Assembly: GCF_020991275.1 (NCBI RefSeq) | Contig: NZ_JAJLQY010000001.1 | Location: 957,979-1,021,978, forward strand | Direction of reading: 5' to 3' | DNA from: Actinocorallia sp. API 0066 | Lineage (GTDB): Bacteria > Actinomycetota > Actinomycetes > Streptosporangiales > Streptosporangiaceae | Length of the DNA stretch: 64,000 nucleotides | In this document: positions 26,185 through 33,010 of the stretch, one piece after another | Layout: each line of letters begins with the position of its first letter | Position numbering within the stretch: the first letter of the stretch is position 1 | The notes under the pieces: model-generated | What the model was told of the DNA's origin: nothing | The model's input: the letters and a program-made list of their open reading frames with translations, nothing else | Databases searched by the model: none | Program-made: the position numbers and the translations under genes

Positions 26185-26927
26185 GGCAGCCACGCCCTCG
26201 GGTCGGCGGCGCGGGCCAGCAGCTGGGCCACGTAGGCGTCGCGGACGGCCCCGGCGTCGGCGAAGCCCGGCTCGCCGTCCAGCCACCGGTCCGGCACCAG
26301 CGCGACGACCTCGCGCAGCAGCTCCTCGGTGATGCGAGGCAGCAGTTGGGCTTCGGCGCCCTTGAGGTCCTTCGCCCACGGCTTGAACACGTGGTCGTCC
26401 ACGTCGTAGGGCCTGCCGACGAGCTTGGCCGCCGACTTCCACGCGTGGTGGAAGTACAGGCTGGCGCCGTGGTCGATGAGCCAGACGTCGCCGTGCCACA
26501 CCAGCATGTTCGGGTTGCGCCAACTGCGGTCGACGTTGCCGATGAAGGCGTCGAACCACAGGACCCGGCTGGCGAAGCCCGCCTCGGGCGTCCAGGCGAG
26601 CGGGTCGTAGCCGAGCGAGCCGGGCAGGAAGTCCACCCCGAGGTTCCAGCCCGGGGAGGCGTCCAGGAGGTCCTGGACCTCCTCGTCGGGCTCGTGCCTG
26701 GCCATCACCGGGTCGAACTCCAGGACGACCAGCTCGGGCACGGCGAAGCCGAGCCGGCGGGCCAGCTCGCCCGCGATGATCTCGGCGTTCAGGGCCTTGC
26801 GGCCCTGCCCGGCTCCGGTGAACTTGGCCACGTACGTGCCCAGGTCGGCGGCTTCGACGAGGCCGGGCAGCGACCCGCCTTCGCGGAGCGGCAGCACGTA
26901 CCTGGTGGCTTGGACGATCGGCAACAC
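26181..26927 (-). CDS. Small HipA-like kinase
   Basis: A 248-residue protein-kinase-like enzyme lacking the N-terminal domain of classical HipA. Visible features are a candidate ATP lysine (Lys35 in TYVAKF), helix LNAEIIAGELARRLGF, the catalytic loop FIGNVDRSWRNPN (Asp133, Asn138/140) and the metal-binding WLIDHGAS (Asp152). HipA enzymes phosphorylate glutamyl-tRNA synthetase or related targets; the target here is unknown. No HipB-like antitoxin gene is adjacent. DUF3037 takes the partner position, with a 4-nt overlap. Confidence 0.8.
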   Translation of the reverse strand: MLPIVQATRYVLPLREGGSLPGLVEAADLGTYVAKFTGAGQGRKALNAEIIAGELARRLGFAVPELVVLEFDPVMARHEPDEEVQDLLDASPGWNLGVDFLPGSLGYDPLAWTPEAGFASRVLWFDAFIGNVDRSWRNPNMLVWHGDVWLIDHGASLYFHHAWKSAAKLVGRPYDVDDHVFKPWAKDLKGAEAQLLPRITEELLREVVALVPDRWLDGEPGFADAGAVRDAYVAQLLARAADPRAWLP

Positions 26928-26958
26928 CCGCCCAGGCTAGTACGGCCGTCGAGGGGTT

Positions 26959-27411
26959 TTACGGCGCGTAGATCTGGTAGGCGAGCGTGATGCGGCCCTT
27001 GGTGTTCCACTGGAGTCCCCACTGGGGGTTCATCACGGGGCGGTCCACCGCCTTGCGCAGCGACTTCAGGCCGACCTTGCGCATGGCGAGCCCGCTGTCG
27101 GTCGGGACGATGAGGCAGATGACCGCCTTCTTGGCGAACCCGCGGGTCTTCTTCTTGCCGACCGGCTTGTAGTAGCCGTCGCCGAACTCGCCCTTGGTGA
27201 GCTTGGTGTACCTGCCGGTGAGCGAGCCGTACGGGTGCTTCTTGCGGGCCTTGCCCACGCCGCCCGGCTTCACGTCGATGATCTTCTGGAACTTGGGCTG
27301 CTTGGCCAGGGAGCATGCGGGCTTGCGCTCGGGAGTGGCGGAGGCGGCCGTCGCGGGGACGACCGCCAGCGGCACGGTGAGCGCGACGACCGCGGCCAGG
27401 ATTGTTCGCAT
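26959..27411 (-). CDS. Secreted basic hypothetical protein
   Basis: A 150-residue protein with signal peptide MRTILAAVVALTVPLAVVPATA. The mature part is lysine-rich (KPGGVGKARKKHPYG, KPVGKKKTRGFAKKA), has two cysteines (PACS and VICL) and ends WNTKGRITLAYQIYAP. The high Lys content is unusual for this GC-rich genome. No domain is recognised; an exported wall- or nucleic-acid-binding role is possible. Confidence 0.65.
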   Translation of the reverse strand: MRTILAAVVALTVPLAVVPATAASATPERKPACSLAKQPKFQKIIDVKPGGVGKARKKHPYGSLTGRYTKLTKGEFGDGYYKPVGKKKTRGFAKKAVICLIVPTDSGLAMRKVGLKSLRKAVDRPVMNPQWGLQWNTKGRITLAYQIYAP

Positions 27412-27478
27412 CTGAACCCCATCGTGAAGATTGTCTGGGGTGTTTGATGCGGGCGGGTGCCGTGTGGTTCCGGCGGGT

Positions 27479-28360
27479 TCAGATCCGGTGGATGACCTCG
27501 TCGGCGAACCGCTCCATCGTGGCGATCTTCAGCTCGACGCCGGTGCCGTACTTCTCCTTCTCCCGCGGCGTCGCCGTCCACCAGGGCGCGGCCAGCGTCG
27601 AGGAGACGCCCCGGTCGCGCCACTTGCGGTACAGCTCCGCGGACGGCATCGCCGCGATGGGGGCGACGACGTCGAAGCCGTCAAGGGAGCGGCCGTGCGC
27701 GGCCAGGAGGCCCTCCAGCTTCACCAGGAGGGCCTCCAGGGCCTCCTCGGAGTAGACCCGGTTGCCGATCCAGCCGTCGCCGATCCGGGCCGCGCGGCGC
27801 AACGCGTGGTCGCTGTCGCCGCCGATGTAGACCGGCACCGGCGCGGCCGGGGCCGGCGCGATCCGCAGCGGGCCGAAGTCGAAGAACTCGCCGTGGTGCT
27901 CGACGTCCTCCCCGCGCCACACCTCGCGCAGCGCGGGGATCATCTCGTCCAGGCGGCGGCCCCGGGTGTGGAAGTCCTGGCCGGTCTGGAGGAACTCGTC
28001 CTTGCACCAGCCGACCCCCGCGCCCAGGGTGACCCGCCCGCCCGACAGGACCGAAGCCGTCGAGACGGCCTTGGCGACGGTGAAGAAGTCGCGGGCCACC
28101 GGGATGTAGACGTTCGGGGCGAACCTGACCCGTTCCGTCACCGCGGCCATGGCGCCGATCGTCACCCAGACGTCCGGCCAGTGCGTCTCGGCCCTGTAGG
28201 GCGGCTTCCCCGTCTTGGAGTAGGGGTAGGCCGCCTCGTACTCGGCGTAGAAGACGTGGTCGGAGACGGTGACGGTGTCGTAGCCCAGCCGGTCGGCCGC
28301 GCGGGCCAGCGGAAGGTACTCGGCCGTGTCGGCGAAGGAGGAGCCGAGCCAGAAGCGCAT
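27479..28360 (-). CDS. LLM class F420-dependent oxidoreductase 1
   Basis: A 293-residue luciferase-like TIM-barrel enzyme beginning MRFWLGSSFADTAEYLPLA. It has TVSDHVFYAEYEAAYPYS, LGAGVGWCKDEF and PVYIGGDSDHALRRAARIGDGW. F420-dependent members hydride-transfer to or monooxygenate cyclic or aliphatic substrates. The start follows the stop of the next LLM gene by 10 nt, so the two form an operon behind the operator at 29.7 kb. The substrate is unknown; it is one of five LLM proteins in this region. Confidence 0.88.
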   Translation of the reverse strand: MRFWLGSSFADTAEYLPLARAADRLGYDTVTVSDHVFYAEYEAAYPYSKTGKPPYRAETHWPDVWVTIGAMAAVTERVRFAPNVYIPVARDFFTVAKAVSTASVLSGGRVTLGAGVGWCKDEFLQTGQDFHTRGRRLDEMIPALREVWRGEDVEHHGEFFDFGPLRIAPAPAAPVPVYIGGDSDHALRRAARIGDGWIGNRVYSEEALEALLVKLEGLLAAHGRSLDGFDVVAPIAAMPSAELYRKWRDRGVSSTLAAPWWTATPREKEKYGTGVELKIATMERFADEVIHRI

Positions 28361-28370
28361 CTGCCGGGCC

Positions 28371-29621
28371 TCAGTCGGAGAACTCGGGGATGACGTGCTC
28401 GGCGAACAGCTCAAGGTTCCGCTTCACCGTGTCCAGCGGAAGCACGCCCTGCTGGCCCTGCATGAACAGGCCGAACCACTCCAGGTCGGGCATCCGGTCG
28501 AGCATGCGCTGGATGCCGCGCTTGACGTCGTCGGGTGTGCCGAGCAGCGCCATCTCGACCTCGTTCATGCGCTTGAAGTCGCCCTTCTCCGCGCTGATCG
28601 GCTTGAACTTGTCGTCCTCCTTCTTGCGGAGGACCTCCAGGTAGCCGAACGGGCCGAAGAACGAGGCGAAGTCCTTCTGCATGCCCTTGCCGTAGGTGTT
28701 GATGGCCTCCTCGCGGGTCTCGGCCATCCCGACGATCTTGAGAATGCCGGTGTGCTCGCCCAGCTTGTAGATCTTGCCGAGCTTGGCGCACTCGTCCTGG
28801 TACAGCTTGGCCTTCTTGGCGTGCTCGTCCGGGTTCGGGGTGAACATCCAGGGGAGGATGCCCTCCTGCGCGGCGCGGATGACCGAGCGGTCCGACACGG
28901 TGAACGGCTGCCACAGCTCCGGATGCGGGTACTGGTACGGCTTCGGGCACACCGAGATGCCCTGGATGACGCCGTCGTCGTCGATCTCGCCGGGGGTGCC
29001 GAACTTCTTGGTCCAGTCCTGGGCGGGCCAGCCCTCGATGCCGGAGAACGGCCTCGGCACCTCGTAGTCCAGGACGTCGCTCTTGTAGCGGAGGAGGTCC
29101 TCCGACCACGCGAGCTTCATGATCTTCAGCACCTCGCCGAAGACGTCGAAGTTGCGGTTGTCGGTGGCCGAGCCGTCCGAGCGGGCCGCGACCGCGTCCC
29201 AGCGTTGGCCGAGCACCTGCATCCAGCGGTTCTGGTAGCCGCGCGCGACGCCCAGGCGTAGGCGGCCCTTGGAGAAGTGGTCGAGCAGGGCGACGTCCTC
29301 GGCCGCGCGGATCGGATCCCAGGCGGGGAGCACGATGCCGAGCGGGGCGAGCAGGATGCGTTCGGTGCGGGCGGCGAGGTCGGTGAGGAACATCAGCGGG
29401 TTGACCGAGAACTCGAAGCCTTCCGAGTGGAAGTGGTGCTCGGTCATCATCAGCGCGTGGAACCCGACCTGGTCGGCGAGAACGGCGATCTCGCGGACCT
29501 CGTCCAGCAGGTTCTGGTAGGACTCCACGTCCCGGCCGATCGGGCGCTTGGCCACCGCGTTCTCCTCAGCGGCCCAGCCCGAGCCCGGGATCTGCGGGTT
29601 GAGGAAGATCGAGAACTTCAC
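28371..29621 (-). CDS. LLM class flavin-dependent monooxygenase 2
   Basis: A 416-residue luciferase-family enzyme from a GTG start with GAGGAG 9 nt upstream (VKFSIFLNPQIPGSGW). It has MMTEHHFHSEG, APLGIVLPAWDPIRAAEDVALLDHFS and LRLGVARGYQNRW, the bacterial-luciferase flavin site. It is longer than the F420 members and probably uses reduced FMN and oxygen. A promoter with a CAAGC-type operator lies 72 bp upstream. Likely an oxygenation step of the local catabolic pathway. Confidence 0.88.
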   Translation of the reverse strand: MKFSIFLNPQIPGSGWAAEENAVAKRPIGRDVESYQNLLDEVREIAVLADQVGFHALMMTEHHFHSEGFEFSVNPLMFLTDLAARTERILLAPLGIVLPAWDPIRAAEDVALLDHFSKGRLRLGVARGYQNRWMQVLGQRWDAVAARSDGSATDNRNFDVFGEVLKIMKLAWSEDLLRYKSDVLDYEVPRPFSGIEGWPAQDWTKKFGTPGEIDDDGVIQGISVCPKPYQYPHPELWQPFTVSDRSVIRAAQEGILPWMFTPNPDEHAKKAKLYQDECAKLGKIYKLGEHTGILKIVGMAETREEAINTYGKGMQKDFASFFGPFGYLEVLRKKEDDKFKPISAEKGDFKRMNEVEMALLGTPDDVKRGIQRMLDRMPDLEWFGLFMQGQQGVLPLDTVKRNLELFAEHVIPEFSD

Positions 29622-29692
29622 GGCGCATGCTCCTCGCGGTCGTCGGCGTCCGAGTGGGATTCGGCTCTCGCAAGTCTGGCAAAGCCCGGTCG

Positions 29693-29710
29693 AACAAGCA
29701 AGCGCTTGGG
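29693..29710. promoter_or_regulatory. CAAGC-type operator A
   Basis: AACAAGC-AAGC-GCTTGGG is an inverted repeat close to the local consensus ACCAAGC-N4-GCTTGGT. Its centre also reads CAAGCGCTTG (29699-29708), a near match to the KstR2 consensus. It lies 72 bp upstream of LLM monooxygenase 2. Confidence 0.75.
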
Positions 29711-29813
29711 CGATTACTTCCGGATGTGACGCCAGGCACACGCCCCTCCGGACGACGACACCCCTGCCCGGAGCGTGCCTTCGGGGCGTCGCTGTCAATC
29801 CGCCCGAAAAGGG

Positions 29814-30620
29814 TCAGGTGGTGTGGCGTTCGCGGCGGGCCAGGCGGGTCAGCCAGGCGCGGAGGATGTGGAGGAACTCGGCGGGGCGTTCCTCGTGCAG
29901 GCGGTGGCCGTTGCCGGGGAAGACGTGCGTCTCGGCGCCCAGGGCCGTGTGCTCCCAGGCCGCGCGTTCGGCGTCGGCCCACAGGGACAGGACGGGCTGG
30001 GTCCTGCGCTTCAGGTACGCCTCCGACTGCGGGCGGACGCCGATCTGGCCCTCCGCTACGAACAGCGCGGCGAACACCTCGGAGAGGACGTGCGCGGGGG
30101 TGCCGAGAAGCTTGCGTTCGTGCCAGGCGCGGATCACGGGCGGCGTCGCGGACGTGTAGAGCGTGGCGTCCATGGCGAGGGCCGTCTCGTGGGGGTTCGC
30201 GCGCAGGCTCTCGGCGTACTGCGGCATGAAGGAGGCGACGTCCTCGCGCAGCCCGTAGCCGGGGTCCACGGTGACGACGGCCCGCACCAGCTCCGGATGC
30301 TCGACCGCGAGGATGCTGGCCACCTGCCCGCCCAACGAGTGCCCCACGACGACGGCCTTGGGGACGTCCAGGCGGACGAGGAGGGAAGCGAGATCCTCGG
30401 CCATCTCGGTAGGCACGTTGCCCGTCTCGGGGGCCGAAGAGTAGCCGTGCCCGCGCAGGTCGGGGGCGATGACACGGAAGTCCCGCGTCAGGTCGGGGAG
30501 GTGCCACACCCAGTCGTGCGAGTCGGCGCCCATACCGTGCACGAGGACGAGCGCGTCGGCGTCGCGCGGCCCGTCGTCGGTGTGGAAGAGGCGGACGTCG
30601 CGGAGGTCGGCGAACGGCAT
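29814..30620 (-). CDS. Alpha/beta hydrolase
   Basis: A 268-residue cytosolic hydrolase starting MPFADLRDVRLFHTDDG. It shows LVHGMGADSHDW (oxyanion loop), PDLRGHGYS, the nucleophile elbow GHSLGG (Ser95) and a C-terminal histidine in FPGNGHRLHEERP. This layout fits meta-cleavage-type C-C hydrolases, esterases and haloalkane-type enzymes. It is divergent from LLM oxidoreductase 3 across operator B, so it belongs to the same regulon. It may hydrolyse a ring-cleavage product or an ester; that is inference. Confidence 0.88.
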   Translation of the reverse strand: MPFADLRDVRLFHTDDGPRDADALVLVHGMGADSHDWVWHLPDLTRDFRVIAPDLRGHGYSSAPETGNVPTEMAEDLASLLVRLDVPKAVVVGHSLGGQVASILAVEHPELVRAVVTVDPGYGLREDVASFMPQYAESLRANPHETALAMDATLYTSATPPVIRAWHERKLLGTPAHVLSEVFAALFVAEGQIGVRPQSEAYLKRRTQPVLSLWADAERAAWEHTALGAETHVFPGNGHRLHEERPAEFLHILRAWLTRLARRERHTT

Positions 30621-30632
30621 GGCAACTCCTTG

Positions 30633-30650
30633 AGCAAGCAATTGCTTGGT
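30633..30650. promoter_or_regulatory. CAAGC-type operator B with leaderless promoter
   Basis: AGCAAGC-AATT-GCTTGGT lies between divergent genes. TACAGT (30650-30655) follows at once and is a -10 box exactly 7 nt before the ATG at 30663. A bound repressor would cover the region just upstream of this -10 element and also sit 13 bp from the ATG of the hydrolase gene. Confidence 0.8.
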
Positions 30651-30662
30651 ACAGTACCGGAC

Positions 30663-31535
30663 ATGCGCCTCGGCATCACCATGTTCGCGACCGATCACAC
30701 CATGCCGCCCCACGAGCTGGCCATCGCGGCCGAGGAACGCGGCTTCGCCTCCCTGTACCTGCCCGAGCACACCCACATCCCGACCTCACGGCTCACCCCC
30801 GCCGCCGCCACACCGGAGACGACCGGCGCGGGCGAGGCGCGGTTCCTGCGCGGCACGTCCGGGGACGAGACGCTGCACGAGTCGTACGCGCGCAGCCTCG
30901 ACCCGTTCGTCGCGCTGGCGGGCGCCGCCGCCGTCACGGCCACGCTGACGCTCGGTACAGGGGTCGCGCTGATGGCGCAGCGGGAGCCCATCGTCACGGC
31001 CAAGGCAGCCGCGACCCTGCACCACCTGTCGGGCGGGCGTTTTGTTCTGGGTGTCGGCTACGGCTGGAACCGGGAGGAGGCGGCGGGGCACGGCGTCGTC
31101 TGGCAGGAGAGGCGGGCGCTCGTGCGGGAGCGCGTCCTCACGATGCGCTCGCTGTGGCGGGACGAGGTCGCCTCCTTCGAGGGCGAGCACGTGCGGCTCG
31201 CGCCGAGCTGGGCGTGGCCGAAGGGCGACATCCCGGTTCTGTTCGGCGGAGGCGCGGGCCCCAGGCTGTTCGCCGCGATCGCCGACCACGGCGACGGCTG
31301 GATGCCGATCGGCGGCGCCGGGCTCACCGAGGCGCTCCCCAGGCTGGCCGCCGCCTACGAGACGGCCGGACGCGACCCGTCCACCGCCGTCGTCATCCCC
31401 TTCGGCACCCTCCCCACCCCCGGCAAACTCGACCACTTCGCCTCACTCGGCATCCGGGAGACCGTCCTGCGCGTCACCGCCGCCGACCGCGACACCGTCC
31501 TCCGCGAACTCGACGCCCACACCCGCTACCTCTGA
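30663..31535 (+). CDS. LLM class F420-dependent oxidoreductase 3
   Basis: A 290-residue luciferase-like enzyme, MRLGITMFATDHTMPPHELA, with LYLPEHTHIPTSRLTP, LGVGYGWNREE and PVLFGGGAGPRLFAAIADHGDGWMP. The EHTHIPTS motif is typical of a large actinobacterial F420 subfamily found in xenobiotic and steroid/terpenoid clusters. It has a leaderless promoter that touches operator B. It converges on the thioesterase gene with 14 bp between stops. Confidence 0.9.
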   Translation: MRLGITMFATDHTMPPHELAIAAEERGFASLYLPEHTHIPTSRLTPAAATPETTGAGEARFLRGTSGDETLHESYARSLDPFVALAGAAAVTATLTLGTGVALMAQREPIVTAKAAATLHHLSGGRFVLGVGYGWNREEAAGHGVVWQERRALVRERVLTMRSLWRDEVASFEGEHVRLAPSWAWPKGDIPVLFGGGAGPRLFAAIADHGDGWMPIGGAGLTEALPRLAAAYETAGRDPSTAVVIPFGTLPTPGKLDHFASLGIRETVLRVTAADRDTVLRELDAHTRYL

Positions 31536-31549
31536 TCGTCGTAGCGGGG

Positions 31550-32209
31550 TCAGCGGGAGGCGGGGTCCTGGGCCAGGCCGGAGGTGATGAAGTGGCGGGG
31601 GGTGATGAACATGGCGGTGGACTCGACGGTGGTCCTGCCGTCGGGGGTGGTGATGGTGCCTTCGACCCAGGTCTTGCGGCCCTCGCGGCGGGCGACGCGT
31701 GCCTCCAGGCGCAGGGGGGTGTTGAGCGGGGTGGGGCGGCGGTAGCGGAGATCGAGCGTGGCGGTCATGCCGGGGGTGCCCGAGGAGGCGGCCACCATGC
31801 CGAGGAGCTGGTCGAAGACGGCGGCGCTGATACCGCCGTGGACGTAGCCGGGCGGGCCCTCGTAGACGTCGCCCAGGGTGAAGTCGGCGGTGACGGAGCC
31901 GTCCTCCTGGACCTCGAACGGGATGGGCGGCGCGACCGGGTTCACGACGCCCGTCACCGGGTTGCCGAGCTGGCCGAGCATGCCGTGGTCGGCGCTCATC
32001 GGCGGGGCGGGCAGCCGTGCCGCGTTGAGCCGCTCGGTGAGCGCCCGCAGCGCGGCGGCGGCCTCTTCCAGGTCGGCGTCCGGCGCGTCGGTGAACACGA
32101 CGGCGTCGATCAGGGCGCGGACCTCGTCGGCGAGGCCGCCGACGGTCTTGACGCGTGCCTCACCGAGGAACGGGCGCTCCGGGGTCGGGACGGCCGGGGA
32201 CTGGGTCAT
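31550..32209 (-). CDS. PaaI-type hotdog acyl-CoA thioesterase
   Basis: A 219-residue protein. The N-terminal half is helical (DLEEAAAALRALTERL). The C-terminal hotdog domain has PPGYVHGGISAAVFDQLLG, with the HGG active-site motif, and TATLDLRYRRPTPLNTPLRLEA. It probably hydrolyses an acyl-CoA intermediate or recovers CoA. Its own promoter region carries a different palindrome (32237-32255) from the rest of the region. Confidence 0.88.
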   Translation of the reverse strand: MTQSPAVPTPERPFLGEARVKTVGGLADEVRALIDAVVFTDAPDADLEEAAAALRALTERLNAARLPAPPMSADHGMLGQLGNPVTGVVNPVAPPIPFEVQEDGSVTADFTLGDVYEGPPGYVHGGISAAVFDQLLGMVAASSGTPGMTATLDLRYRRPTPLNTPLRLEARVARREGRKTWVEGTITTPDGRTTVESTAMFITPRHFITSGLAQDPASR

Positions 32210-32236
32210 GGGCGACTCTCCTGCACCTGGAATCAT

Positions 32237-32255
32237 TCTAGAATCGAATTCTAGA
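32237..32255. promoter_or_regulatory. Palindromic operator upstream of the thioesterase gene
   Basis: TCTAGAAT-CGA-ATTCTAGA, an 8-bp perfect inverted repeat, lies 28 bp before the thioesterase ATG. It is AT-rich against the local background. It recalls the KstR-type TAGAAC/GTTCTA family of TetR operators, but not exactly, and differs clearly from the CAAGC sites. Confidence 0.7.
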
Positions 32256-32266
32256 CCGGCGTCCCC

Positions 32267-33010
32267 TCAGCCCAGGTAGGCGGCCCGCACCGAAGGGTCG
32301 TCCCGCACGTCGGCGGGGGTGCCCTCGGCGATGACCCGGCCCAGGTCCAGGACCACGATCCGGGCGCACGTGTCCATGACAAAACCGACATCGTGCTCCA
32401 CGAGCAGCACCGTCGCGTCCACCCCCGCGAGCACCTCGGCGAAGACGGCCGCCTGCGCCGGATCCAGACCGGACGTCGGCTCGTCCAGAAGCAGCAGCTT
32501 CGGGGCGTCCACCAGGGCCCGCGCCAGCTCGACCAGGCGGCGCCCGCCGATGGGCAGCTCGGCCGCGTACATCGCGCGCAGGTCGGCGATGCCGCAGCGC
32601 TCCAGGGCCGCCTCCGCGCGCTCCCTGCGGGCCCGCTCGCGGGCGCCGCGGCCCGGCAGCGCCAGGAGGTCGGCCGCGAGGCCGCCGCCCCCTCCGCGCC
32701 ACTCCAGGGCCGTCAGGACGTTCTCCAGCACGGTCAGCCGCCCGAAGACCTGCGGGCGCTGGAACGTCCGCGCCATGCCGGAGCGGGCCCGGCGGACGGC
32801 GCCGTGCCCCGTCACGTCCGCGCCGTCCACGAGGACCCGGCCCGCGTCCGGGCGGCGCAGGCCCGTCACCACGTCGAAGAGCGTGGTCTTGCCCGCGCCG
32901 TTCGGGCCGATGACCCCGCAGACGCCGCCCTTCTCGACGGTGAAGGAGACCTCGCCGAGCGCGCGCACGCCGCCGAACGCGACGCTGATCCCGTCAAGTG
33001 CAAGGCTCAT
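32267..33010 (-). CDS. LivG-type ABC transporter ATPase
   Basis: A 247-residue cytosolic ATPase of the branched-chain amino acid family. Walker A is GPNGAGKTT, the Q-loop region is ARTFQRPQVFGRLTV, the signature is the degenerate LPIGGRRLVELARAL, Walker B is LLLLDEPTSGLDP and the switch histidine is in LLVEHDVGF. The ATG overlaps the stop of the fused permease-ATPase gene by 4 nt. It supplies the second nucleotide-binding domain of the importer encoded upstream. Confidence 0.93.
   Translation of the reverse strand: MSLALDGISVAFGGVRALGEVSFTVEKGGVCGVIGPNGAGKTTLFDVVTGLRRPDAGRVLVDGADVTGHGAVRRARSGMARTFQRPQVFGRLTVLENVLTALEWRGGGGGLAADLLALPGRGARERARRERAEAALERCGIADLRAMYAAELPIGGRRLVELARALVDAPKLLLLDEPTSGLDPAQAAVFAEVLAGVDATVLLVEHDVGFVMDTCARIVVLDLGRVIAEGTPADVRDDPSVRAAYLG

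Noticed and set aside
26181..26927. A classical HipBA toxin-antitoxin locus
   Set aside because: The kinase lacks the N-terminal HipA domain and no HipB-like DNA-binding protein is adjacent. DUF3037 is not a known antitoxin.
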